The notes under the pieces are model-generated. The model was not told the origin of the DNA. It saw only the letters and a list, made by a program, of their open reading frames with translations, and ran no database searches. Shown in pieces: positions 8,605 to 17,055 of a stretch of DNA of 35,932 nt. How positions within the stretch are numbered: the first letter of the stretch is position 1; every line of letters begins with the position of its first letter. This DNA comes from an uncultured Acidimicrobiaceae bacterium (lineage in GTDB: Bacteria; Actinomycetota; Acidimicrobiia; Acidimicrobiales; RAAP-2). A program made the translations under genes and the position numbers. The stretch lies in contig CAIVIS010000197.1 in the NCBI GenBank assembly GCA_903906055.1, positions 1 to 35,932 of the forward strand, read 5' to 3'.

Positions 8605-9543
8605 TTAGCCTCCCATGGGCGAATTGGTCCCCGGTGTGGTTGTCGGCTGTACCGGAACGGCGGAAGTTCCCGCAGCAGCGGCGGGTGAAGGAAGTCCACC
8701 AACTGAAGCTGCGCCTGCACTTGGCAGTGCGTTCGTGACACCAAATTGGTTTTCAATCCAGTTGAGGGCTGGCGGAGCGTTGGCGACCACCGGATTGCTG
8801 GCAGGCAGATTGCCCTTGACAAGAAGGTATGGGACTTCGCCAGCGAGGGCTTGGAGCAACTGATCGTAGGGTGCCATCGCCAACTGCTGCGTTTCGGCCT
8901 TGCCCATGGACGTGAGCGACGATTGAATCCCCTGCGCTCCGGTTTGGGCAGCGTTGGCCTGGTTCGCCATGGCATTGGTTACCCCTGCACCTTGCGCTTG
9001 AGCTGCACCAGAGGTCCGGTCAAGCCATGCCGCCATTGGGGAACCCGCACCTTGACCCAGCATCGCCTCGGCCTGACTGCTGATGGTCTTGTCCATCGAC
9101 GCCTGGTTCGCACCCGACGCTGTGGGCTGGTACTCAGTGAGCAAAGCAGAGTACTGATCGGTCAGTTGCTTGGTCAGCGCTTCCCACGGGTTGACGGCAG
9201 CGGCTGCGGGCGCTGTTGGAATGGCGAGATTTCCCAACTTTGCTTTTGGTTTTGCCGAAGCTGGTTCAGTGGATCCGGTATCCTCCAACGGCTTTGGAGT
9301 GAACCCGATTCCTGACGCGATGGGGTCGGCGAAATTGCTTCTGTTCCAGTTGCCGACATCTCCCAGCCAGTTGTGAACATTCTGTGCACCACTAACCACG
9401 TCATCGGTGACCGGCCCTGCAACATTCTCCCTGTTGAAATTGCCAACGTCGTTCAGCCAATTTTGAACATTTTTGACGGGGTTGATGCCACCACCGGGAT
9501 CCTTGGGAGCCGCTTCGCTTCTTGGCGCTGCCCTTTTCGGCAT
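8605..9543 (-). CDS. Ala/Gln-rich internal virion protein with N-terminal duplication
   Basis: 312 aa. Near the N-terminus a block is present twice: VQNWLNDVGNFNRENVAGPV (about 26-45) and VHNWLGDVGNWNRSNFADPI (about 55-74). A Pro/Lys linker follows, then an Ala/Gln/Ser-rich helical region (about 110-240) and a Pro/Ser/Thr tail. The composition and its position between the Q-rich protein and the 1508-aa protein fit a small ejection or internal head protein. It stops immediately before the giant gene. The function is inferred from context. Confidence 0.65.
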   Translation of the reverse strand: MPKRAAPRSEAAPKDPGGGINPVKNVQNWLNDVGNFNRENVAGPVTDDVVSGAQNVHNWLGDVGNWNRSNFADPIASGIGFTPKPLEDTGSTEPASAKPKAKLGNLAIPTAPAAAAVNPWEALTKQLTDQYSALLTEYQPTASGANQASMDKTISSQAEAMLGQGAGSPMAAWLDRTSGAAQAQGAGVTNAMANQANAAQTGAQGIQSSLTSMGKAETQQLAMAPYDQLLQALAGEVPYLLVKGNLPASNPVVANAPPALNWIENQFGVTNALPSAGAASVGGLPSPAAAAGTSAVPVQPTTTPGTNSPMGG

Positions 9544-9545
9544 CC

Positions 9546-10391
9546 TCAGCCTCCGCTTCCGGCAAGTGCGCCGTTGATGTTGAACCCACCGAGGAGGGCC
9601 GCCTGGCCGAGGACACCCGCTTGAGCGGTGGCACCTTGCGCTTGGGCCTGCCCGATCTGCCCGTAGAGCTGGTCGGTGCTCTGGATGGCCTGGAGGCCGG
9701 CTTGCTGCATGCCGTAGTTCAACTGATTGATCCCCTGCTCCGTAGAGAGGTTGTTCTGTTGGGCGGAGAGATTGAGTCCTGCTTGCCCTCGAGCAATGTC
9801 GGCAGCGGAATACGCCTGCTGGGCTTCCGCTCCCTGCTGCTCCCGGTTGTACTGACCCATCTGATAGCCGTACTGCTGCTGTTCCCCGAGAGCCTGTCGC
9901 TGCAATCCTGCTTGAGCGAACTGGTTGCTTTGCGCCTGGGTGGCGACCTCTTGTTGCTGGCCTTGAGAACCGACCGCACCGGATGTCGCTGCTTGCCCCT
10001 GCGTAGCCTGCTGCTGATTCGCATAACCGGTCGCCTGCTGCTGCTGTGCTTGCTGGTTCGCTGCCTGCTGAAGTCCGAACTGCTGACCGGTCAACTGCTC
10101 AGAGGCTTGCCGTCCCTGCTGCGCCAGCCCGAACTGCGTGTTGAGTAGTCCAGCTTGCGAAGCAAGACCCTGCTGCTGGAGACCGATCTGCTCTTGGCCG
10201 ATGCCAGCATTGGCCTCCATGTAGGCACCCTGCAAACCGGCTTGGGCCTGCTGGGTGGCAAGACCGGTCTTCGTCTGGCCGATCTGATCCATGAGTTCGG
10301 CGACGGTGAGTTGTGTCCCGGCGATCGTGGGGGCAGCAGCAGCCGAGGCTGCGCCCGACAACCACTGCTGGTTCGACTGACTCATGGACAT
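9546..10391 (-). CDS. Gln/Ala-rich internal virion protein
   Basis: 281 aa with extreme Gln and Ala content. Many heptad-like repeats such as QQQGLASQAG and QFGLQQAANQ run from about residue 50 to 230, so it is probably a long helical bundle. The C-terminus is Gly/Leu/Ala-rich. Gln/Ala-rich proteins just downstream of the head-tail adaptor are common in podoviruses and are often internal or ejection proteins. It overlaps the adaptor stop by one base and is followed after two bases by the next virion gene. Confidence 0.65.
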   Translation of the reverse strand: MSMSQSNQQWLSGAASAAAAPTIAGTQLTVAELMDQIGQTKTGLATQQAQAGLQGAYMEANAGIGQEQIGLQQQGLASQAGLLNTQFGLAQQGRQASEQLTGQQFGLQQAANQQAQQQQATGYANQQQATQGQAATSGAVGSQGQQQEVATQAQSNQFAQAGLQRQALGEQQQYGYQMGQYNREQQGAEAQQAYSAADIARGQAGLNLSAQQNNLSTEQGINQLNYGMQQAGLQAIQSTDQLYGQIGQAQAQGATAQAGVLGQAALLGGFNINGALAGSGG

Positions 10392-11080
10392 CAGTTGTAG
10401 TCACTTCCTGCTGAGGCCCACGGAGGCCACGACGATTGACCGCTGGTAAAGGTGTTGGGCTGGTCGGTGTACCACCCGGTGTTGTTGCTGGCATCGGACA
10501 GGATGTTCTCGTATGCCTGCTTCGCCTCTTGCCACCGGGGGTTCGAGTCCTGTCGGAGGCATTTGTAGGTGGCGTACTCGTAAGCCGCTTCCTCGTACCC
10601 CTGCAAGATGTCAATGGGATCGGTGGTCAAGACCGCATCCACACTCTGTCTGTATCCGAATACGTTGAGTACACCGCCCTGATTGGGCACGGGAAAGAGT
10701 CGGATCGTCAGGCTCGGTGGGTTGCCCCAGAGCGTGTACGACTGAGGCCACGCAGCGGGGAAGGTCTGATAGACGCCCCACGCCTCGTCCATCTCGTTGT
10801 AGCCCATGAAGTCCAGAGGGTAGATAAAGACCTGCCCGGTGGAAGTGGGCTGGAACTCCACTCGGTAGACCGACATGACGTTCGACGGGATCAGGTAGTT
10901 CTGCACGTTGGCTGAGACCTGTACCTGCTGGTTGTTCCGCAGGGTTCGAGTGCGCCGAGAGAAGTCCGCACATGCCTGGTTCAGGTATCCCTGGATCTGC
11001 ACGTTCGTCCAGAACTGGGGAACAGGTTCATCAATCAGGTCTCTGACCTGCGTGATCGCTGAGGCCACAGTGACGGTCAT
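10391..11080 (-). CDS. Head-tail adaptor (T7 gp11 / P22 gp4-like)
   Basis: 229 aa. The N-terminus has the pattern of phage adaptor proteins: an Ala/Val-rich helix with a short acidic turn (ITQVRDLIDEP), 'W....IQGYLNQACADFSRRT', then a beta section (NYLIPSNVMSVYRVEF) and a C-terminal helix with 'YEEAAYEYATYKCLRQ' and 'AYENIL'. Family knowledge: these proteins form a 12-fold ring between portal and tail nozzle. The gene order (nozzle-like and propeller genes before it, ejection genes after) supports this. The protein length is typical of the family. It is the best single marker here for a short-tailed virion. Confidence 0.75.
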   Translation of the reverse strand: MTVTVASAITQVRDLIDEPVPQFWTNVQIQGYLNQACADFSRRTRTLRNNQQVQVSANVQNYLIPSNVMSVYRVEFQPTSTGQVFIYPLDFMGYNEMDEAWGVYQTFPAAWPQSYTLWGNPPSLTIRLFPVPNQGGVLNVFGYRQSVDAVLTTDPIDILQGYEEAAYEYATYKCLRQDSNPRWQEAKQAYENILSDASNNTGWYTDQPNTFTSGQSSWPPWASAGSDYN

Positions 11081-11093
11081 ACGACCATCCTAC

Positions 11094-12449
11094 TCACTGC
11101 CCGTTCGCCCAGTCTTGGATGCGGAGGAAGTTGATGGAGAGATCTTGAGGAGCGGTGCTGTTTTTCCGCTGGATCAGCAAAGGGGCGATGACATTGTCGG
11201 GTGGTGGGTACACCCCGCTCGAGGCGGCCCAGATCTCCATCCGATGCCAGTTGGCGTCTAGCTCGTTGGCCGTCAGCATCCGGCTCTGACTGCGGAAGGG
11301 GAAGATGACCGGGAATCCCATGGCCGAAGCCCACCGCTCAATGGCGTTCCAGTTGATGTCCACGTCAGTCGGATTCCAGATTGACATGCCCTTGCGAGGG
11401 ACGAAGAGAAGTGGTCGGTACTTCTGCGTCGGTTTTGACGGAAGCGCTGGAGGCGGAACCGTGTCGGCTGCGCCAGCGTTGATGCTACTGTATCCAGTCG
11501 CCGTGGAGGAGCCTGAGAACACCGCACCGGGGATCGTCCATGCGTCAATGGTGGGGCTAGAACCGAGAACCTGGCTAGAGGTGTAGTGATACAGCCCGTC
11601 TGCGGTGATGACCGGCTGGAACCAACTGGCTGTGCCAGTCAACATCACCTGATTGGTGATGACGGTTGCAGTAGTCGTGTCGAACACAGACATCGTTGCA
11701 GGAGTTGTTTGGGTGACCGCCACGACGTAGCGCCCATCTGGCGTGATGGCAACTCCGATGACGGCACTGCCGCTACCGGAACCGACCGGAAAGTGACCGG
11801 TCACCGCTCCCGTGCTCGCATTTATGGCGACGATGCTTTGCGGGTAGACGGCTCCTTGGTTTGCGATGTAGATGGTTCCCCCGTCGGGGCTGATGCACAT
11901 GCCAATCGGGATGACACCGACCGGCAGAGTGAAGGTGGAAGCGAACGTGTTGCTCGCTGTCAGGATCCGGTAGATGACATTGGTTGAGGCATCATTGACG
12001 TACACGACGCTGCTGTCGGGCGATGGCACCGGCAGGAACGGCCGGGTGGGGCTTGTCAGGGTGGTGATGACCGCACCGGTAGCGGGGTTGATTACGACGA
12101 TGTTGTTCGCACCCACAGCACCAATGGCTGCATAGATAGCGGAACTGTTGGGAAGGATGCATGGATAGACGTTCCCGTTGAGAGCCGAGATAGTTGTGTT
12201 GTAGGTGTAGGAATAAGTTGCGAGGTCCAACTTATACAGGTGACTAGGCCCACCAGTATCAAGGAACGTGAGATAAGCGTTGGCATACCCCGGCTCTAGG
12301 ACAACGACAGGGGAATACGACCTGGATCTTACAACAGCATTTGCTACAAGTGTTGCTGGTGGTGGTTCTACGTTGTAGAGCGCCGCCCCCGCTCCATAAG
12401 CGGAACCTGGCGAAAACGTAACGCTGAATACGCCATTGGGTATCGCCAC
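11094..12449 (-). CDS. Virion-associated beta-propeller protein (YVTN/NHL-like)
   Basis: 451 aa. Residues about 60-300 hold at least five repeats of propeller type: IVVINPATGAVITTL, VVYVNDASTNVIYRIL, GMCISPDGGTIYIAN, IVAINASTGAV and GVAITPDGRYVVAV. The recurring 'SPDG..IY..N' strands and 'D..TG.V' turns are characteristic of YVTN/NHL/WD-type blades. After a Pro-rich linker the C-terminus has three copies of an N-W/F-x(2)-I/M-x-x-W-A motif: DINWNAIERWAS, DANWHRMEIWAA and SINFLRIQDWAN. Short 'NW..IE.WA' segments recur in actinophage tail proteins and may be attachment or oligomerisation elements. It lies between the nozzle-like and adaptor genes, so it is probably a tail or appendage component. 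Confidence 0.75.
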   Translation of the reverse strand: MAIPNGVFSVTFSPGSAYGAGAALYNVEPPPATLVANAVVRSRSYSPVVVLEPGYANAYLTFLDTGGPSHLYKLDLATYSYTYNTTISALNGNVYPCILPNSSAIYAAIGAVGANNIVVINPATGAVITTLTSPTRPFLPVPSPDSSVVYVNDASTNVIYRILTASNTFASTFTLPVGVIPIGMCISPDGGTIYIANQGAVYPQSIVAINASTGAVTGHFPVGSGSGSAVIGVAITPDGRYVVAVTQTTPATMSVFDTTTATVITNQVMLTGTASWFQPVITADGLYHYTSSQVLGSSPTIDAWTIPGAVFSGSSTATGYSSINAGAADTVPPPALPSKPTQKYRPLLFVPRKGMSIWNPTDVDINWNAIERWASAMGFPVIFPFRSQSRMLTANELDANWHRMEIWAASSGVYPPPDNVIAPLLIQRKNSTAPQDLSINFLRIQDWANGQ

Positions 12450-12451
12450 GA

Positions 12452-14398
12452 TCAGTTGTCAGAGGCGAGGTGTGTGCTGATGCTGTACTGGATGTCGATT
12501 CCGTGGATGATCGGCATGTCAGCGACCCCGGCAGTGTTGGTGGACGAAATGCGGATTGATGGCTCGTACAGTCCGATGCCACCGATATTGAACCGAAGAA
12601 GCTCTGGTCCGGTGGTGATTCCGTTGTAGGTGAAGGGTCCAGCAACGACAGTGCCCTGGTCAAGCACGCTGATCGTGATGCTGTTGTTGATCTGCGTGCA
12701 GGAAGCACGGACGATGACTTGGCGCACGTCAACGGTTTGGTTGACCGGAGCGAGGTGGAGCGGCGTTGACTGCCATTGGAAGGTCTGAGCGGGGGACGAG
12801 GGGTCGAACCGATAAAGAAAGTTGAGGCTCGATGCGCCTTTGAAGGACAGTTGGCCGGCATAGATGTAGTTGCCGTTGACCGGCTGGATCCAGAACAGGT
12901 CGTGCCCGCCTTGGGCGAGACGGGGGTAGTACGTCCACCAGTTGCCGGTCTTGGAGTCCATCATCCAGTTGTTGGACATGTAGACCTTGTCGCCGAATTC
13001 TTGGGCGTAGTAGCCGTAATTGTTCGACTGCATGCTGGAGTACTCAGGCGGCAGGTAGAACGAGTTGTTTAACTGGCTCGAGATCTTCTGGCTGGTATTG
13101 GATCCGTTCCACGACCAGGCCCCGTTGTCGAATGAGCAGTAGATGAAGCCGACGGGGGTCGACGCTGCGTTGCCGTAGAAGTTGCCAGTTGAGGTAATGC
13201 CGGGAAGCGAGGTCACGGTCGGCGAGAAGATGTCCCCGGTGACAATGACGCCTCCGCCCCGCTTCTTGATCAGGACGAGTTCACCCGCCGAGATCGACCC
13301 GCCAGCCCCATACCCGTAGGGCTGCTCCGCAGCGAGCACCGTCTGCTGGTTGCCGATAGCTGCGGACAGGCCGGGATCGGTGAAGTTGATGCTCTCGTTG
13401 GTCTGGAACGTGGTGTTCGTCCAGGTGTATGAGGTGCCTGCGAGCACGATGACTCGAGACTGGTGCGTGATGGTCTGACCCGACACGGACTGGCCGGGGT
13501 TCACCATCATTGTGAACGGGGTGAAAGATGACCGGTTTGACGGGTCGGGGTACATGTACAACTGCCCTGAGACACCCCCCTGTGCCGTCTGTGCCGGTCC
13601 ACCGGAAGGAAACACACATACGGGCGAGTAAGGGATTTGCAGGACTACAGCAACTCCACCGGAACTCCACGCTCCACCCGTAGAAGGGGAAGTGGCGAAG
13701 GTGCCGGTCCACGCTCCGCTTGATCCACCGGAAGCGGTGATGGTGTATGCCTTGTTGAGGGTCAATCCGGTTACGCCAACGGGGAGCTGGTTGAAGTAGA
13801 CGGAGACCGGGGCACCCGCAGCGCTACCAACGGTGGTGGGAGCGAAGGGGTTTGCACCGAGGGTGGAGTTGGTGGTGATGGTCGTGGTGGCCCCGACGGT
13901 GACAGCGGTGATCGGCAGACCTGCTGCTGCTCTGCTCATCTGTGGGTAGGGCGATCCGAAGATCCCTGCTGCGGACGCGTTCGTCGTACCAACGATGGTG
14001 TTGAGGGCAGCGGTCTCGAGGATGTACGAGTACGCCTTCCAATAGTGATTGGACCCGTCATCGAACTCGGCCATGACAATGGCTTCGGTGTTACCCGACC
14101 CAAGTTCATCATGAACAAGCAGCCCGACGATGTAGGTGGGGCGAGCGGCTCCGTGGTCGTACCCATGGGTTGTGGTATCGGGCCAGGTGTACGTCTGTGT
14201 GATTCCCGGCAGGGCGACGAGCGATCCCGATGGGATTGAGTAGCACGACCAAGTGTTGTTTGGGTCCGCTGAGCCTAGGGGGGCTGCTGGCAGACGGTTC
14301 GCTGTTGCGTCTACGACCGTCCCGCTGTTGGAGTAGATGCCAGGGGAGAAGTCCTCAATGCGGATCCACTGCGGTCCTGGGTCTTCCTTTGGCGACAC
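12452..14398 (-). CDS. Probable tail nozzle / large tail protein
   Basis: 648 aa, beta-rich, beginning MSPKEDPGPQWIRIEDFSPGIYSN. An N-terminal W-x-R-x-x-x-FSPGIY segment is seen in many podovirus tail-tube (T7 gp12-like) proteins. The middle holds Gly/Ser/Thr beta repeats (AYTITASGGSSGAWTGTF). The C-terminal third is rich in Trp/Tyr and ends with a segment containing YEPSIRISSTNTAG before a final IDIQYS. Size and order (nozzle, propeller, adaptor, ejection) suit the tail nozzle. The alternative is a large appendage protein. The head-side neighbour is a 101-aa unknown separated by one base. Confidence 0.55.
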   Translation of the reverse strand: MSPKEDPGPQWIRIEDFSPGIYSNSGTVVDATANRLPAAPLGSADPNNTWSCYSIPSGSLVALPGITQTYTWPDTTTHGYDHGAARPTYIVGLLVHDELGSGNTEAIVMAEFDDGSNHYWKAYSYILETAALNTIVGTTNASAAGIFGSPYPQMSRAAAGLPITAVTVGATTTITTNSTLGANPFAPTTVGSAAGAPVSVYFNQLPVGVTGLTLNKAYTITASGGSSGAWTGTFATSPSTGGAWSSGGVAVVLQIPYSPVCVFPSGGPAQTAQGGVSGQLYMYPDPSNRSSFTPFTMMVNPGQSVSGQTITHQSRVIVLAGTSYTWTNTTFQTNESINFTDPGLSAAIGNQQTVLAAEQPYGYGAGGSISAGELVLIKKRGGGVIVTGDIFSPTVTSLPGITSTGNFYGNAASTPVGFIYCSFDNGAWSWNGSNTSQKISSQLNNSFYLPPEYSSMQSNNYGYYAQEFGDKVYMSNNWMMDSKTGNWWTYYPRLAQGGHDLFWIQPVNGNYIYAGQLSFKGASSLNFLYRFDPSSPAQTFQWQSTPLHLAPVNQTVDVRQVIVRASCTQINNSITISVLDQGTVVAGPFTYNGITTGPELLRFNIGGIGLYEPSIRISSTNTAGVADMPIIHGIDIQYSISTHLASDN

Positions 14399-14399
14399 G

Positions 14400-14705
14400 T
14401 CATCTCCCCTTGAGGAGTGTTTGCACCAAGGTGATCAGGTCGACGTGACACAGCACGTTCGCCTCCACCACGATTCGCTCCTGCTCAAGGATAGACGTAG
14501 ATGCCTCGGCTAGGCGGTTTCTGCCAGCAACGGATTCCCCGTTCGAGTCCAAAAAGACTTGAAAAAACTGTTCGTTGATCTGGGCCGCCAGCCGAGCGTG
14601 ATCTTTGCGATGGTTGATCAGATCGCTAGTGAGGTTGCACAACTCTTGTTGCAGATCGTCCGTTGACAGGGACGCGTACTGCGTGGGTGCAACCGGGTAA
14701 CTCAC
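14400..14705 (-). CDS. Small helical protein, unknown
   Basis: 101 aa with a GTG start overlapping the stop of the preceding gene in a GTGA junction, a sign of coupling. The sequence is helical and charged (LCNLTSDLINHRKDHARLAAQ, EASTSILEQERIVVEANV). A head-completion or tail-assembly role can be guessed only from its place between head and tail genes. Confidence 0.65.
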   Translation of the reverse strand: MSYPVAPTQYASLSTDDLQQELCNLTSDLINHRKDHARLAAQINEQFFQVFLDSNGESVAGRNRLAEASTSILEQERIVVEANVLCHVDLITLVQTLLKGR

Positions 14706-15268
14706 ATCCCAGGCGGAGTGTCCGCAGTCGCTTCGCCGGCCTCAGGATCGTCGGCCATCATGTTTGACGTGAGGGCGTGCTGACGGTTCTCCAACTCAGC
14801 CATCTGGTGCTTGACCCGCTCGAGTTCAGTGCGGATGTCAATGTTCTGAGTCTCAATGGTCTGATACCCGTAGTTGATGCTGTCGGGGTTGGAGATGGGG
14901 AAAGTCAATTCCCGATCCGTCAAGGTGTAGACGCTCACCTTGGGTGCCACCTTGGGCAGCATGTTGAGCTTGTCGTGGTACAAGCCGTAGAAGACGGACA
15001 GGCGAATCAGTTCGCCCTTCCGCTCCGGTACGACGCCCCGCTCCCCGTTGGGAGTCTGGAAGACAGTCTGCTTCTTGAACTCGGAGCGAGGATCGCCCAA
15101 GTACTTGCAGCACACATGGAACGGAATGAAGACCGTCTTCTTCGGCTCGAGGACGTAGACCCGTCGGACCCCGGCCCACTCAAGTGGGACGGAGCCGACG
15201 TTGGTCACCTTCATCATCTCGTCGGGATCCGACAAGACAACATCTGAGAACATGGGCGCAGTAGCCAT
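14702..15268 (-). CDS. Conserved-looking head-region protein, unknown
   Basis: 188 aa. The open frame continues upstream to 15820 but the ATG at 15268 has a strong AGAAGGAA site, and the extension is the antisense shadow of the neighbouring gene, so this start was chosen. The first 100 residues form a mixed alpha/beta domain with VPLEWAGVRRVYVLEP and FIPFHVCCKYLGDP. The C-terminal 60 are a coiled-coil (RTELERVKHQMAELENRQ) and an acidic tail. It lies between a beta-rich head protein and a small helical protein, so a head-vertex or connector role is possible. I do not recognise the family. Confidence 0.7.
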   Translation of the reverse strand: MATAPMFSDVVLSDPDEMMKVTNVGSVPLEWAGVRRVYVLEPKKTVFIPFHVCCKYLGDPRSEFKKQTVFQTPNGERGVVPERKGELIRLSVFYGLYHDKLNMLPKVAPKVSVYTLTDRELTFPISNPDSINYGYQTIETQNIDIRTELERVKHQMAELENRQHALTSNMMADDPEAGEATADTPPGM

Positions 15269-15285
15269 GCTTCCTTCTTTCTGTA

Positions 15286-16038
15286 TCAGGAGCTTTCGAT
15301 GTGACACCAGCCGAGGGCCGGTGCGATGGTGGTAGCAGTGGGGGCCTGGAGGCAAGTGCCGACGCCGGTTCCAGCAGCAGCCGATGCGATGGCCGCCGAA
15401 ATGGCACCACCGGGGATCGTAGCCGAGGTCGTGACGATCTGAGCTGCCGTGGGAGTCAAGGTGAAGAGCACCTGAGCGAGTCCACTGGTAGCAATCTGAC
15501 AGATCGTTCCACCGGGCACCTGGGTCAACTTTGACCCGAGGGTGTTGCCACCGATGAGCGGGCCGATGCAAGACGCTGCACCGGCTGCTGCCGGGGAAGC
15601 CACGGTGACCGTCGGGTAGGCCGGAGCGGAGGCAGCACCCGAAGCGGTGCCGTTCCACGTCTGAAGTCCCATGAGCTGTCCGAAGACAAACGGGGCGGTG
15701 TAGGTGCCGACTGCCGTGTTCGTTCCACCCGTGGTGAGCACGGGGATTGAGAACGTGGTGCTCGAGAGCACCGTGATGGGCCAAGTGCCGTTGGTAACTC
15801 CAGCGCCAACGGTTGTCCAAGTTGCGCTTGCCATGGTGACCTGCTGGCCGTTGACCAAACCGTGAACCGAAGTCGTGGTGACCACGGCAGCGGCGGCAGC
15901 GGAGATGGACACGATGGCCCCACCGAGACTGTTGCCCGCTGGATCGGTGACGAACCGCTGGATGGAAACGTCTGCGTAAACCTCGTTGCCCTGCGGAGCA
16001 TTGATGCCCGCTGGGTTAGCAATTACTGACTCTGCCAT
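15286..16038 (-). CDS. Beta-rich head decoration / head fibre candidate
   Basis: 250 aa, Ala/Thr/Val/Gly-rich. Residues 55-115 have 'VHGLVNGQQVTM...NGTWPITVLSSTTFSIPV', a beta motif (HGL..G..V then TTF.IPV) that recurs in phage surface and fibre proteins. The gene directly follows the major capsid gene (10-bp gap), a usual place for decoration or head-fibre proteins. The N-terminus (about 1-45, with VYADVSIQRFV) would be the capsid-binding part. No enzyme motif is seen. Confidence 0.6.
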   Translation of the reverse strand: MAESVIANPAGINAPQGNEVYADVSIQRFVTDPAGNSLGGAIVSISAAAAAVVTTTSVHGLVNGQQVTMASATWTTVGAGVTNGTWPITVLSSTTFSIPVLTTGGTNTAVGTYTAPFVFGQLMGLQTWNGTASGAASAPAYPTVTVASPAAAGAASCIGPLIGGNTLGSKLTQVPGGTICQIATSGLAQVLFTLTPTAAQIVTTSATIPGGAISAAIASAAAGTGVGTCLQAPTATTIAPALGWCHIESS

Positions 16039-16048
16039 GACTGACCTC

Positions 16049-17041
16049 CTAGGCCGAAAGCTTGGTGAACTTGCCCTGGCGGGCCGGGTTGGCGCAGATC
16101 AGCTGAGCGTAGAGCTTCATGATCGCCGTCATGGCGTCCTGGTTCGGGGGCTTGACAAAGTCCTCGATCACGAAGTTGCCACCCTGTCCGACCACGAACG
16201 TCCAGTACTCCTCGTTGAGGAAGAACAGGGTGCCGTCGCCGGTTGCGTTCACGGTGTCAATGTGGTCATCACAGAGCCACGGAACGTTGTTGTACATGAG
16301 ATGGTCGAAGCCCGCCGAAGCGAACTGCTGGTCAACCATCGCTACGTTCTTGAACTGGTTGAACACTGCGCCGGATGACGAGGGAGCCTGGTTCAGGTTC
16401 TGGTAGCGGATGTAGTTTGCCCGGTCGCCAGCGATGACGGTCGGGGCACGGCCACCGATGGTGCAAGCACCAAAGAGGGCGTTGAGGGTGGCGAGCGTCA
16501 TGGTCGTGGTGGTGGAGTCGACCTGAGCGTTCAACCAAGTGTTGGTCGACCGGGTGATGCCACCGTAGGAAGCAGCAACGGTGCCGTTGTCGACAGCGGC
16601 GTTGATGCCAATGATCGACTTGGGGTTCGAGCCATCAGACCAGAAACCGACGGCGAGCGTGTCCAGCCAGTCCAGCTTCGCCATCTCGAACTGGGCGGTG
16701 AGGTAGTCCATCGCCTTTTCGTCGGACTCGGACTGGTTCAGGGTGAGACCGTCAACCGTGACGTTGTTGTAGAGCTGCGCCCACGGGAAGGATCCGTCCT
16801 GCACCACGTCGAAGGGGACGGTGGTCAGGATCTCGGGACCGGTGTACCAGCCACCCGAGTTGGGCTTGGCGTACATCCACGGCTGCTCGATCCACAGACC
16901 GCCCTTGACCACGTCCTTGTTCCTGGCCTTGAGCCGGAAGGTGATCGGCGACGCATTGAAAACCACATCCGTGATGTACTTCATCAGGTGTCGGTTGCTC
17001 AACGCAGTCAGGGTGTTTGTACCCCAAATCGGCGTAGCCAT
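16049..17041 (-). CDS. Major capsid protein (HK97-fold type)
   Basis: 330 aa. It has the typical organisation of an HK97-like coat protein: an N-terminal arm (MATPIWGTNTLTALSNRHLM), a long central alpha/beta region with 'WAQLYNNVTVDGLTLNQSE' and 'AQFEMAKLDWLDTLAVGFW', and a C-terminal domain ending '...AQLICANPARQGKFTKLSA'. The final pattern (Leu/Ile-Asn-Pro-x-Arg-x-x-Lys) is common in coat proteins. Its place immediately after the acidic helical scaffold and before a decoration candidate strengthens the call. The length is ordinary for the fold. A ribosome site AAAGGG lies 11 bases upstream of the ATG. No protease gene is nearby, so delta-domain cleavage is unlikely. Confidence 0.85.
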   Translation of the reverse strand: MATPIWGTNTLTALSNRHLMKYITDVVFNASPITFRLKARNKDVVKGGLWIEQPWMYAKPNSGGWYTGPEILTTVPFDVVQDGSFPWAQLYNNVTVDGLTLNQSESDEKAMDYLTAQFEMAKLDWLDTLAVGFWSDGSNPKSIIGINAAVDNGTVAASYGGITRSTNTWLNAQVDSTTTTMTLATLNALFGACTIGGRAPTVIAGDRANYIRYQNLNQAPSSSGAVFNQFKNVAMVDQQFASAGFDHLMYNNVPWLCDDHIDTVNATGDGTLFFLNEEYWTFVVGQGGNFVIEDFVKPPNQDAMTAIMKLYAQLICANPARQGKFTKLSA

Positions 17042-17055
17042 CTTCTATTGCCCTT

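Noticed and set aside
14702-15820. Longer 372-aa reading of the 188-aa gene
   Set aside because: The added part lies over the neighbouring beta-rich gene in another frame; the ATG at 15268 has a strong ribosome site.
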